Shown: positions 12,173 through 20,845 of the stretch, in pieces
Layout of the letters: each line of letters opens with the position of its first letter
Numbering within the stretch: the stretch's first letter is position 1
Origin: Gordonia jinhuaensis
GTDB lineage: Bacteria > Actinomycetota > Actinomycetes > Mycobacteriales > Mycobacteriaceae
Reading direction: 5' to 3'
DNA: 32,306 nucleotides
Assembly: GCF_014639795.1 (NCBI RefSeq)
Contig: NZ_BMGC01000038.1
Coordinates: forward strand, 1-32,306
Program-made: the position numbers and the translations under genes
Notes under the pieces: model-generated
What the model was told of the DNA's origin: nothing
What the model saw: only the letters and a program-made list of their open reading frames with translations
Databases searched by the model: none

Positions 12173-12183
12173 GAGGTGCGGGC

Positions 12184-12798
12184 ATGACCGTCTCCGATAG
12201 TGGACTGCACGCGGTCGAGCACGTTCGGCGGCCGCGACGCGATGCGCTCGAGAATGCCGAGCGCGTCCTCGCTGCCGCGGTGGCCACCATGGTGCGTGAG
12301 GGCAGGGCGGTGCCGATGAGTGCGATCGCCGACGCTGCCGGTGTCGGGGTCGCGACGCTGTATCGGCGCTTCCCCACCCGAGAGGCGCTACTCGATGCGC
12401 TGACCGAGCGTTCGTTCCGCATCGTCGCCGAGCTGGCGGGCACCGCCGCAGCGGCTGACGGCCCGGCGATCGCGGCCCTGGTCGACTACTACGACAACGT
12501 GATCGATCACCGCGATCAGCTCATCCTCCCGCTGCACGGCGGTCCGAGTGAACTCGGCGACGAGTCACGGCGGCTGCAGGCAGAGATCCGGGATTCGGTC
12601 GGCTCGGTCCTCGATCGGGGCCGACGCGACTGGACCATCCGCGCCGATGTCACCGCCGCTGACCTGATCGCCTTCGGGGCGCTGCTGGTCCAGCCGCTCA
12701 GCGGCGGTGATTCGTGGTCGGACGCGCTACGTCGACAGCGCGACATCTACATCGCCGGTCTGCGCCCGTCGGCTCCGGTACTGGGGAAGGCAGGCTGA
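12184..12798 (+). CDS. TetR-family transcriptional repressor
   Basis: 204 residues from the ATG at 12184, preceded by GGGAGG (12171-12176). The N-terminal helix-turn-helix is clear at about residues 44-68 (VPMSAIADAAGVGVATLYRR, then FPTREAL), and the rest is the ligand-binding domain, ~135 residues. It probably represses itself and the NAD(P)-binding gene that starts 3 nt after its stop, through the inverted repeat at 12146-12172. The ligand is unknown. Confidence 0.93.
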   Translation: MTVSDSGLHAVEHVRRPRRDALENAERVLAAAVATMVREGRAVPMSAIADAAGVGVATLYRRFPTREALLDALTERSFRIVAELAGTAAAADGPAIAALVDYYDNVIDHRDQLILPLHGGPSELGDESRRLQAEIRDSVGSVLDRGRRDWTIRADVTAADLIAFGALLVQPLSGGDSWSDALRRQRDIYIAGLRPSAPVLGKAG

Positions 12799-12800
12799 CA

Positions 12801-13650
12801 GTGACGACAGCCGCAGATGTACCGCGCGGGCCCACGGCGCCAACGGTTCTCGTGGTCGGCGCCGCTGGAGTGGCGGCGGGTGAGGTGGTACCGGCGCTCG
12901 CCTCCCGCGAAGCGCGGGTGCGCGGTATGGTCCGTGATCCTCGCCGGCGCGACGCCGTCCTCGAACGCGGTGCACACGACGTGGTACCTGACCGACCCTG
13001 CCTCGGTCCGTGCGGCGCTCGCCGGTGTTGATGCGGCCTTCTACATCGCACCGGCATTTCTCGATGGCGAGGCCGACGCCGGAGTGGCCTTCGTCCATGC
13101 AGCGCAGCGCGCCGGGGTGGGACGCATTGTGTTCTCGTCGGTGATACACCCATCGCTCGACCTGGTGAACCACGCCGCGAAAAGGCCAGTGGAACAGGCG
13201 ATATACGACTCCGGTATGGACTATGTGATCCTGCAACCGGCGCTGTTCTTCCAGAACTACGCGGCGTCCTGGGATCGCACGATCTCCTCGGGTGTACTAG
13301 CCGAACCGTGGGCCGTGTCGACGCGATTCTCGCGGGTCGACTACCGGGATGTTGCCGAGGTCGCTGCCCTCGGGTTGACCACCGACTCCTTGCTCGGCGG
13401 CACATTCGAGTTGGCCTCGGCAGGCCAACTCGACCGGCATGAGGTGGCTGCGCTCATCGCCGAGGCATCTGGTCGACCCGTCCGAGCGGAACGGCTCGAC
13501 CCCGACGACATCGACGCGTCGGCTCCGCTCCGGGCGATGTTCGAGCACTACGACCACTCGGGGATAGTCAGCTCGCCGATCACTCTCACTGCTGTGCTCG
13601 GACGCGAGCCGCGCAGTTTGCGCGACTACTTCACCGAACTCGCCGGCTGA
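12801..13650 (+). pseudogene. NmrA-like NAD(P)-binding protein, frameshifted
   Basis: Translation from the GTG at 12801, 3 nt after the TetR stop, gives the Rossmann start TVLVVGAAGVAAGEVVPAL and continues to GAHDVV at about 12986. From about 12988 the family sequence goes on in the +1 frame (LTDPASVRAALAGVDAAFYIAP...) to the stop at 13650. In the first frame the protein ends at 13031. The family usually has a G-D or equivalent between these blocks (..VV.GDLTDPAS), so a few bases, perhaps 8, seem to be missing. Joined, the product would be ~280 residues, normal for NmrA/NAD(P)H azoreductase-like proteins. It is either a true pseudogene or carries a sequencing error. Confidence 0.75.
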
Positions 13651-13706
13651 TCCGGCTGGTGGTAACCGACGACGGTGTCGAAACAACGCGATGGGAGGCC
13701 GAGACC

Positions 13707-14246
13707 ATGACCGAGAAGATCCACGGTTCAGACGCCGCGGGAGCGATCCCGCCGGACGACCTCGCCCGGACATTGTCTGTCGTCGACGACGAACACCCCG
13801 CTGGTGGGTGGGTCTCTCTGGTCGGCGACACGTACTCGATGCTGCTCACCGGCGAACAGACGAACGGTGCGTACTGCCTGATCGACATGCGTGTACCGCC
13901 CGGCGGCGGCCCGCCCCCACACCGCCACGATTTCGAGGAACTGTTCATCATCGTGTCCGGTCAGGTGGAGTTCACCTTCCGCGGCGACGTGACGGTGGTC
14001 GGCGCCGGGTCGAGTGTCAACATCCCGGCCAACGCACCCCATCGCTTCCGCAATGCAGGCGATTCGCCGGCGCGAATGCTGTGCATGTGTTCACCCGCAG
14101 GTCAGGAGGAGTACTTCACTCGCGTGGGTGACGCAGTGGACGGACCCACTGCACCGCCGCCGGATCTCTCGCCGGCCGATCAGGCGGTCCGGCAGCAGCG
14201 TGCTCTCGATCTCGCGGCACAGTATCGAACCGAGATGCTCTCCTGA
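13707..14246 (+). CDS. cupin-domain protein
   Basis: 179 residues from the ATG at 13707, with GGGAGG at 13693-13698. Cupin motif 1 is seen as PPHRHDFEELFIIVSGQVEF and motif 2 as NIPANAPHRFRN, giving the His/His/Glu/His metal set on a single beta-barrel. The short C-terminal helix region follows. The start lies 57 nt after the NmrA-like gene, so it may belong to the TetR-controlled unit. Enzymatic activity cannot be deduced; single-domain cupins include dioxygenases, isomerases and sensors. Confidence 0.9.
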   Translation: MTEKIHGSDAAGAIPPDDLARTLSVVDDEHPAGGWVSLVGDTYSMLLTGEQTNGAYCLIDMRVPPGGGPPPHRHDFEELFIIVSGQVEFTFRGDVTVVGAGSSVNIPANAPHRFRNAGDSPARMLCMCSPAGQEEYFTRVGDAVDGPTAPPPDLSPADQAVRQQRALDLAAQYRTEMLS

Positions 14247-14285
14247 TCAACGACGCCGACAGGCCTGATCAACGACGCCGACAGG
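14242..14285. repeat. two perfect tandem copies of a 22-bp unit
   Basis: The unit starting CCTGATCAACGACGCC occurs at 14242-14263 and 14264-14285 without mismatch. The first copy contains the TGA stop of the cupin gene (14244-14246), so the duplication lies at the end of that gene and does not change its product. Confidence 0.9.
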
Positions 14286-14531
14286 TCTCATCCGCGTGTC
14301 ACATCGATAACAAAGTTCACTCGCGTAACATCGGCTTCGTGAGTGGCGAAGGCCACACACACGCGCTGAGGCGGCGTGACCCGCGGTAAAGCCGTTGGCC
14401 GCACCGGTAACCGAATCGATGACTGTGGCGATAAACCCTCCGAGTTCGCATTTTCGGGGAGCGTCATACACGCAATGTGTGATATCAAATCTGGTATCAG
14501 GCACCTTGAAGTGGCAAGGAAGTGATCGGTC
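14286..14531. other. intergenic region with small hairpin and operator-like repeat
   Basis: No gene is supported. It holds a short hairpin GTGGC-GAAG-GCCAC in the first part and the inverted repeat at 14480-14499. A resemblance to the c-di-AMP (ydaO) riboswitch was considered and not supported. Confidence 0.4.
14480..14499. promoter_or_regulatory. operator-like inverted repeat
   Basis: TGATATC and GGTATCA around a 6-nt spacer form an inverted repeat with one mismatch. It sits 33 nt before the possible small gene at 14532 and could be a repressor site for it. Confidence 0.35.
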
Positions 14532-14723
14532 GTGAAGATGGCATATGGGGCAGGAGCACCCTGGCATGACTCACGCCTACTGAGGTCGTCGGCCCAGCGC
14601 CGTGCCTCGTGGACTTTTCTGTTTCGCCCGGGATTCCGTACGCGGGCGCGTCTGGCCCGCATGTTGCCCGAAGAGGGTGAACGACTCGTCACCTCGGCCG
14701 AGCTCAAGCGTCTTCTCGCCTGA
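14532..14723 (+). CDS. possible small basic protein, 63 residues
   Basis: GTG at 14532 follows AAGGAAG (14516-14522); an ATG two codons later is the alternative. The product is Arg-rich with a short hydrophobic patch (SWTFLFRPGF) and a C-terminal helix (RLARMLPEEGERLVTSAELKRLL). The second half has the GC-rich third codon positions of real genes here. No family is recognised. It may be a genuine small gene or a remnant. Confidence 0.4.
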   Translation: MKMAYGAGAPWHDSRLLRSSAQRRASWTFLFRPGFRTRARLARMLPEEGERLVTSAELKRLLA

Positions 14724-14761
14724 CCTCTGATCCGACCAGATGCCGGTGACCGCGCGGCAGG

Positions 14762-16291
14762 TCACTCCTGCGCGTGCGTCTGCCCGCTCGGCCTGACGTG
14801 ATCACCGACGCCCGCTGCCGCGTGCACTGCGTGCAGACCGCTGGCGTCGGCGAGATCGATCGACACCGACTGCACGAGCGGTGTGGCCAACCCGATCATC
14901 CTGACCTCACAGAACAACGCCCCGCAGCGTCCCGGGATCTGCCATCGCAGAATCGCCGCGGTTGGGCTGGAGGTGATGCGCTCACCGAACGGCGTCGGAT
15001 GGTCGGCGAGGCCACCGATGGCGTCCACCAGCACGCGCAGCCGGGCGATGCGGATATCGGCCGGTATATCCGCGAAGACATTCGCCGCGAAGACCGCTCC
15101 GCGCGGATCGACCGCCACGAAGCCGTGCCGTCCGCAGATGATCTCGTCGACGAGTGCCGCGGCCTCGACACTCGCCTGCCACAACCCGACGGTGGCGGCG
15201 GGAGCATCGAGGCGTTCGAGGACATCGAGTAACAGAGCAGTCGAGTACGTGCCGGTCGAGATGGCGTCGCTGTTGGCGAACACCACGGTTCCCACACCGG
15301 TCTCGGCATGCCAGCGCATATGCGAACTGAATCCCGGCAGCCCGCCGGAGTGTGCGACGACTCGACCGAACCGGCGGTGTTGTTCGATCACGAGACCGTA
15401 GCCATAACCCGCGCCGTCGAGATTTTCGCCGGTGATATCTCGGTCGGCCGAGGTGATGACGGTGTGCGGGCGCTGCATCTGCAGTCTCGACGCGGCCGAC
15501 AGCACATCGTGCCGTCGCGGTTGGTCGCCGAATGCCGACGCCAGGAACGACGCCCAGGCCGCCACATCGTCGACGGTGCTGAACAGACCACCGATACATC
15601 CGAGTGCACCCGGTTGCAGGAACGGCTCATCCACCCAGGTGGCGCCGCCGTCGAAGGTGCGCCGGCCGATGGCGATATCGGTCTCGGGAGACAGGAGGTG
15701 GTGGTCGTAGACGGTCGACGTCAGTCCGAGCGGATCGAGAATCCGTTGCCGGACAACCTCTTCGACGGGTGCGTCACACACTGTCTCGATCGCGCGTCCC
15801 ACCAGGGACATACCCAGATTCGAGTACTGATAGGCGGTGTCGGGGGCGAGTGCGAGAGGGATGCCCGCGGCGACCAGCGACCCGATGTACTCGCGTGTGG
15901 CACCCAGGTGGCGATCACCCCACCGGTTGTCCTCGGCGAACCCACCACGATTGGCCAGCAACATCGCGATGGTCGGCTCGACCCTTCGACCTCGGTAGGT
16001 GATCCCCCTCATCTCCGGGACGTAATCGACTGCGGGAGCATCGAAATCGAGTGATCCCGCCTCGCGCAGGGACAGTGCCGCGGCAGCCAGGAAACTCTTC
16101 GACATCGACGCGATGCGATACACCGTGGATCGGGTGGGCGCTGTGCCGTCGCGACGAGGCTCGCCGTGCCCGACCCACGCGATCACCCCCGTTGCGTCGA
16201 ACACCGCAGCCGAGATCGACGGGGCGGTCGCGGGGACATCGGGGATCTGCGCCTGAAGTGCCGCCTGCGCCGCATCGATGCGCTGCGTCAC
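14762..16291 (-). CDS. serine hydrolase of the beta-lactamase/D-aminopeptidase fold
   Basis: 509 residues from the GTG at 16291, which overlaps the stop of the upstream hydrolase by 4 nt and has GAGGAG 5 nt before it. The class-C beta-lactamase-like domain (~20-350) shows S62-M-S-K65 (SxxK), Y156-S-N158 (YxN) and H314-S-G (HxG in place of KTG). The C-terminal ~130 residues form a separate domain, as in several esterases and D-aminopeptidases of this fold. No signal peptide is visible, so it is probably cytosolic, which argues against a secreted beta-lactamase. It is the last gene of the lysX operon. The substrate is unknown; an ester or amide of a lipid or peptide is possible. Confidence 0.88.
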   Translation of the reverse strand: MTQRIDAAQAALQAQIPDVPATAPSISAAVFDATGVIAWVGHGEPRRDGTAPTRSTVYRIASMSKSFLAAAALSLREAGSLDFDAPAVDYVPEMRGITYRGRRVEPTIAMLLANRGGFAEDNRWGDRHLGATREYIGSLVAAGIPLALAPDTAYQYSNLGMSLVGRAIETVCDAPVEEVVRQRILDPLGLTSTVYDHHLLSPETDIAIGRRTFDGGATWVDEPFLQPGALGCIGGLFSTVDDVAAWASFLASAFGDQPRRHDVLSAASRLQMQRPHTVITSADRDITGENLDGAGYGYGLVIEQHRRFGRVVAHSGGLPGFSSHMRWHAETGVGTVVFANSDAISTGTYSTALLLDVLERLDAPAATVGLWQASVEAAALVDEIICGRHGFVAVDPRGAVFAANVFADIPADIRIARLRVLVDAIGGLADHPTPFGERITSSPTAAILRWQIPGRCGALFCEVRMIGLATPLVQSVSIDLADASGLHAVHAAAGVGDHVRPSGQTHAQE

Positions 16292-17217
16292 CGGGTCTCC
16301 TCATGTGTGCGACCGAATGTCTCGTCGATGATCTCGGCGACCTCATGCGGCCGTTCGAGGATCACGAAGTGACGGGCCGGCCGGATCGCATGGAACTTCG
16401 CGCCGAGCATGCGTGAGTAGCTCTTCTGTTTGGTCGCCCAGATCCTGGCCCAGCGGCGTCCGCGAGGCAGGGCTGCGATCACGGCCTTGGGCACCTCGGG
16501 TAGGTCACGGTCGCGGCGGAGCTGACGCAGCGAGAGATTCTCGGTGGGGAATGCCGCATTCTCGGTGATGGTGGCCAGCAACATGTTGTGGCCGCCGAAA
16601 ACCCTGGGTGCCCAGGTCTTCTCATGATCGGTGAAGCCGCCCGGCGGTGCGGGCAGGAACATCGCGCGAAGGCGGTTGGCGCCGAATCGCTTCAGGAGCG
16701 GGCGCGTGATGCCGATGGCCTCGACAGCGGCGATCAGCAGATGTCCGTCGATCACGCGCAACCGCGGCGGCACGATGCGCCACGGCACGGTCACGTAACT
16801 GCCCTCGATCATCACGATGCCCGACACCCGGTCGGGCAGCGCCCGCGCGAACCCCTCGGCGTACAGACTCGCCATCGAATGCGCCACCAGGACGGCCTTG
16901 TCGGCGCCGGCATGATCGAGAACGGCTCGGATACGGTCGATCTCGCCCTGCAGAGTGGGTACACGACCGAACTGCCGAGGCTGACTCAGCCCGTAGCCGG
17001 GCCGGTCGTAGCGCAGCACCTGCCAATGGTCGCGGAGTTCGACGGTCAGCGGTTGCAGGTCGAACCAGTTGCTGCCCAGCGCAGCCAGCAGCAGGATCGG
17101 CGGCCCCTGCCCGTCGCGCAGTGTGTGCACTTGCAGACCGGCGACCTCGATGAACTCGCCGGCGGCATCTCGGTCGGCGTCGCCCGGGCTCGCGGGCGTG
17201 CGAGGATCGCCGCTCAC
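16288..17217 (-). CDS. alpha/beta hydrolase, lysX-coupled
   Basis: 309 residues from the GTG at 17217, overlapping the lysX stop by 4 nt (GTGA). The fold is clear: PPILLLAALGSNWFDLQPL at the oxyanion region, YDRPGYGLS, the nucleophile elbow AHSMA with S114, and a likely catalytic His291 in ILERPHEVAEII. The elbow has Ala where the family norm has Gly (GHSMG), and the usual HG of the oxyanion loop is replaced by AALG. These look like natural variation, but activity is not certain. Being co-translated with LysX makes a role in turning over lysyl-lipid, or a related ester, plausible. Confidence 0.88.
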   Translation of the reverse strand: MSGDPRTPASPGDADRDAAGEFIEVAGLQVHTLRDGQGPPILLLAALGSNWFDLQPLTVELRDHWQVLRYDRPGYGLSQPRQFGRVPTLQGEIDRIRAVLDHAGADKAVLVAHSMASLYAEGFARALPDRVSGIVMIEGSYVTVPWRIVPPRLRVIDGHLLIAAVEAIGITRPLLKRFGANRLRAMFLPAPPGGFTDHEKTWAPRVFGGHNMLLATITENAAFPTENLSLRQLRRDRDLPEVPKAVIAALPRGRRWARIWATKQKSYSRMLGAKFHAIRPARHFVILERPHEVAEIIDETFGRTHEETR

Positions 17218-20200
17218 CGTGGTCTGGCCATCGGGAATGTCAGCGTCTCGCGGATGGATCGGCCCGTCACCAGCATCACCACTCTGTCGACTCCGATCCC
17301 CAGCCCGCCCGTGGGCATCATTCCGTACTCCAGTGCGTCGAGGAAGTCCTCGTCGAGTTCCATCGCTTCGGGATCGCCGCCCGCGGCAAGCGCGGACTGC
17401 TCGGTCAACCGTCGGCGCTGCTCCAGCGGATCGGTGAGCTCAGTGTAGGCCGTCCCCAACTCGACTCCCCACGCCACGAGATCCCACCGTTCGGCCACAC
17501 CGGGTTTGCTGCGATGATCGCGCGTCAGCGGCGACACGGAGGTGGGGAAGTCGATGTAGAAGGTGGGCATCGTGGTGCGCGCCTCCACGAGATGTTCGTA
17601 CATCTCCAGCACGATCTGCCCATGATCCCACTCCGGGTTCAGTGTGATGTCGAGCCGTTCACACACCGCACGGAGCTCGTCGTCGCCGGTGACGACGGTG
17701 ATCGTGGTACCGGCCGCGTCGGAGACGGCGTCATAGACGCTGCGCACCGGCCAGGGGCCGGAGATGTCGATGGAGTCGAATCCGCCCGAGTCGCCTTCGC
17801 CCGAGTCGCCTTCGCCCGAGTCAGCCGGACGCAGGATGACCGGCGAGCCATGTGCGGCAATCGCAGCCGCGGTGATCATGTCGCGGGTGATGTCGAGCAT
17901 CGTCATGTAATCGCCGTGCGCCTGATAGGCCTCGAGGCTTGTGAACTCGGGATTGTGGCTGAAATCGACCCCCTCGTTGCGGAAATTGCGGCCGAGTTCG
18001 AACACGCGCTCCACACCGCCGACGCACAGCCGTTTGAGGTAGAGCTCCGGTGCGATCCGCAGGTACAGGTCGAGGTCGTAGGCGTTGATGTGGGTGCGGA
18101 ACGGTTCGGCATTGGCGCCGCCGTGCACGGTCTGCAGGATGGGGGTCTCGACCTCCAGGAAGTCGAGGGAGTAGAGGTGATCGCGCATCGCGCGGATCAC
18201 CGCGGCGCGCGTGGCGAGTGTCTCGCGCGCTGCGGGGTTGACGACGAGGTCGAGATGGCGTGCCCGCACGCGGGTCTCGGGATCGGAGAGGCCCTTCCAC
18301 TTGTCTGGCAACGGATGTAGGCATTTGGCCTGCATCGTCCACGAATCGGCGAGCACCGACAGCTCTCCGGTGCGGCTGTGGCCGATGACGCCGTCCACCC
18401 GGATGAGGTCGCCGAGATCGACGTCGTCGGTCAGATGTGTTGCCGTGGTGGTCAGTGCCGGTGCGTCGACGAGCACCTGGATCTCACCGCTGAGGTCCTC
18501 GAGGTCGGCGAACACCACCGAGCCGAAGTCACGTAACCGCATCACCCGTCCGGCGACCGATACCGCTGTGCCCGGCGGAGATTGGCGTGCTGCGGTGATC
18601 CGGTGCGAAGGCGCCGAGGCCGGCGGATACGGGTCGATGCCGTCGTCGCGGATCTTGGCCAGCTTGTCCAGTCGCACGCGGACCTGCTCGGTGCGGTGTG
18701 GTGCGGGGACGCCGGTGTCCCGATCGGCGCGTACCTCCGCGATCACCGTGTCCGCGTCGAGGTTCGACGGGAAGGAGTCGACACTGCCGTATGTGCGTGT
18801 GCGCCTGCCGAATACGGGGAGCTGCACGAAACCCTCGGCGACCACCGCTGACAGTCCCACCCAGACGATCTTGCGGGTGTCTTCACAGCAGAGGTAGCGC
18901 GGGACCCATTCGGGCTGGTACTTCGCATTGGAGCGGTAGAGCGAATCCATCTGCACGAACCGCGACCCGAACATCAACGCGCCGTGGGCCAGTCGCATGA
19001 CGGGGCCGGCGCCGATGCGGTCGCCCTCGGCGAGGATGGTTCGGAACGCGGCGAAGTTCAACGAGATCTCGCTGATGCCGAACCGGGCCGAGTCGAGTGC
19101 GAAATCGCTGACCATGGTCTCGACGACCCCGTTGATCGCGGTGTGGTCGCGGCGCATGAGATCCAGTGAGGCCCCGGTGCGCCCCCAGGGCACGAACGAC
19201 AACAGCCCGATCCGCGTCTCGTCGGGGGTGTCGGCGTGCATCAGCGCCTCGACGAGGAGGCAGTCGCCGTCCTCGGGGTCTCCGAGGCGGCCGAGTGCCA
19301 TCGAGAAGCCGCGTTCCTCGGCGGTGTCACGCCAGGCGTCGGCGTCGGCGATCACGCTGTGCATCTCGTCGGCGCTGAGTTCGCGGTGCCGGCGGATTCG
19401 CACCGTGACACCGGCGCGATGGCATCGGGTGACCGCTTGACGCACCGGCCGCATGCCCGGTCCCGACAGTCGATAGTCGCGGGTGTGCACGATCGCCTCA
19501 TCGCCCATCTCGAGGGTGGTGAATCCGGCGTCGGCATAGATCGCGGCGCCGCGTTCACTGGCCCCCATGACCCCCGGTCGCCAGCCGTAACGGTCGCAGA
19601 CGGAGACGAATTCGGCGATCGCGGCCGACCAGTGGCGTCTGTCGCCCACCGGGTCGCCGCCGGCGAGCCCGACGCCGAGCTCAACCCGGTAGGTGATCGC
19701 CGCCTTGCCGTTGGGGGCGAACACGACGGCCTTGTCGCAGCGGGTCGAGAAGTACGCCAGCGAATCGTCGTCGTCGTAGGCCGCGATGAGTTCGCGGATC
19801 ACCCGGGCGTCGGTCGGGGACATCAGATTGGTCAGGCGTTGTGAACGGAACAGCACCGCAGCCGCCGCGATCAGCGCGAGCGCGCCCAGCAGACCCAGCA
19901 GACCGTTGATGACCCCGTAGGCGTGATGTCCGTTGAACGTACGTCTGTCGATGGAGGCGAAGGCGACCACCCGGTTGAACGCATACGCCAGCCGCTCGTC
20001 GGATTCGAGGTCGTGCGGCGCCAACTCGACCAGACCCCAGCCGAGTAGTGTCGCCGCCGCCAGTCCGAGCGCCAGCACCACGAATGAGCGCCAGATCGCA
20101 CCGGGGCGAACCCGTGTGTAGAACTGCCGGTACGACGCGAGCAGATAGGCCAGGGCGACCAGTTGCAATGCGAGCCCGATGCCGATGTTGATCCGCTCCG

Positions 20201-20636
20201 TGGTGCTCACGTCGTATCCGGAGGCGACTGCGGGGATGAACCACAGGGCGTTGGTGGCACCGAAGATCACGATGTAGGCAACGGTCACCCACCAACTGAT
20301 CCGCTTGCGCGCACCGAGTGCGCCGGCGACCAGTGCGAGGACGAACGCCCACGCGAAGCTGGTGTCGGGCATCGAGATGATGTAGTCGTCGACGTAGCCG
20401 CGCGGTACGCGAATGAGGTGACGGAACCCGATCGACAGGCTCGACAGCAGTGAGATCGCCGCGAGGACACCCAGCACCGTGCTGGTGATCTTCGGTGCCG
20501 ACCGGCCGAAACCGTCGGGTACGCGACGGCGGGACAGGATCGACCGCGATCGTTCGTTGCCGTGCCGGGCGGCGTCGACATCAACATCGGGATCGGGACC
20601 GGCGGCAGGATCGGCACCGAGCGCTGGACGCGCCAT
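17214..20636 (-). CDS. lysX: bifunctional lysylphosphatidylglycerol synthase / lysine-tRNA ligase
   Basis: 1140 residues from the ATG at 20636, with GAGGAGG 5 nt upstream. The protein charges tRNA-Lys and transfers lysine to phosphatidylglycerol, reducing the negative charge of the membrane; in mycobacteria it gives resistance to cationic peptides. Order: basic N-terminus; six hydrophobic helices (~50-275); the MprF-type DUF2156 transferase domain (~285-600); the OB-fold (~690-760); the class II synthetase core with motif 2 (FRNEGVDFSHNPEFTSLEAY, ~880) and motif 3 (GIGVDRVVML, ~1110). Length is close to M. tuberculosis LysX. A Gly-Glu-Gly-Asp-Ser repeat sits in a loop after motif 2. A TAGGTT -10 candidate lies at 20693-20698 (minus strand). 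Confidence 0.96.
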   Translation of the reverse strand: MARPALGADPAAGPDPDVDVDAARHGNERSRSILSRRRVPDGFGRSAPKITSTVLGVLAAISLLSSLSIGFRHLIRVPRGYVDDYIISMPDTSFAWAFVLALVAGALGARKRISWWVTVAYIVIFGATNALWFIPAVASGYDVSTTERINIGIGLALQLVALAYLLASYRQFYTRVRPGAIWRSFVVLALGLAAATLLGWGLVELAPHDLESDERLAYAFNRVVAFASIDRRTFNGHHAYGVINGLLGLLGALALIAAAAVLFRSQRLTNLMSPTDARVIRELIAAYDDDDSLAYFSTRCDKAVVFAPNGKAAITYRVELGVGLAGGDPVGDRRHWSAAIAEFVSVCDRYGWRPGVMGASERGAAIYADAGFTTLEMGDEAIVHTRDYRLSGPGMRPVRQAVTRCHRAGVTVRIRRHRELSADEMHSVIADADAWRDTAEERGFSMALGRLGDPEDGDCLLVEALMHADTPDETRIGLLSFVPWGRTGASLDLMRRDHTAINGVVETMVSDFALDSARFGISEISLNFAAFRTILAEGDRIGAGPVMRLAHGALMFGSRFVQMDSLYRSNAKYQPEWVPRYLCCEDTRKIVWVGLSAVVAEGFVQLPVFGRRTRTYGSVDSFPSNLDADTVIAEVRADRDTGVPAPHRTEQVRVRLDKLAKIRDDGIDPYPPASAPSHRITAARQSPPGTAVSVAGRVMRLRDFGSVVFADLEDLSGEIQVLVDAPALTTTATHLTDDVDLGDLIRVDGVIGHSRTGELSVLADSWTMQAKCLHPLPDKWKGLSDPETRVRARHLDLVVNPAARETLATRAAVIRAMRDHLYSLDFLEVETPILQTVHGGANAEPFRTHINAYDLDLYLRIAPELYLKRLCVGGVERVFELGRNFRNEGVDFSHNPEFTSLEAYQAHGDYMTMLDITRDMITAAAIAAHGSPVILRPADSGEGDSGEGDSGGFDSIDISGPWPVRSVYDAVSDAAGTTITVVTGDDELRAVCERLDITLNPEWDHGQIVLEMYEHLVEARTTMPTFYIDFPTSVSPLTRDHRSKPGVAERWDLVAWGVELGTAYTELTDPLEQRRRLTEQSALAAGGDPEAMELDEDFLDALEYGMMPTGGLGIGVDRVVMLVTGRSIRETLTFPMARPR
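17785..17822. repeat. 15-bp in-frame tandem repeat inside lysX
   Basis: Two full copies of a 15-bp unit (17785-17799, 17800-17814) and 8 bp of a third encode repeated GEGDS in a loop between synthetase motifs 2 and 3. Copy changes keep the frame. Confidence 0.85.
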
Positions 20637-20845
20637 GGCAACCTCCTCGAGGATTCCGGAACCACCCGGCGTGCGTCTGCACCGGCCTCATCAACCTAGC
20701 GGCAAGCACTACATTCAATCGTGCACGCGCGACGTGGCCGACCCCGACCGTCATCGCCGTGCATAGTGCGGGTTGTGACAGGACCGGGTTATGACAGGAC
20801 CGGGATGTGACAGCGAAGCTGGATGTGGGGCGACAGGAGGACTCG
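20637..20845. other. divergent region between lysX and the S4 gene, with 16-bp period repeat
   Basis: TGACAGGACCGGG occurs at 20776-20788 and 20792-20804, and TGACAG again at 20808-20813, giving a 16-bp period just before the S4 gene. No palindrome is present, so it is more like a slipped tandem repeat or a set of direct-repeat regulator sites. The remainder holds the lysX leader. Confidence 0.65.

Noticed and set aside
12817-13000. Alternative N-terminus of the NmrA-like gene in the +1 frame (start at 12817)
   Set aside because: This frame lacks the GxxGxxG Rossmann start and is antithetic to the obvious N-terminus in the other frame, so it is not the native start.
14330-14460. Possible c-di-AMP (ydaO) riboswitch before the small gene
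   Set aside because: Some GC-rich blocks look similar, but the conserved core elements and pairing could not be found.
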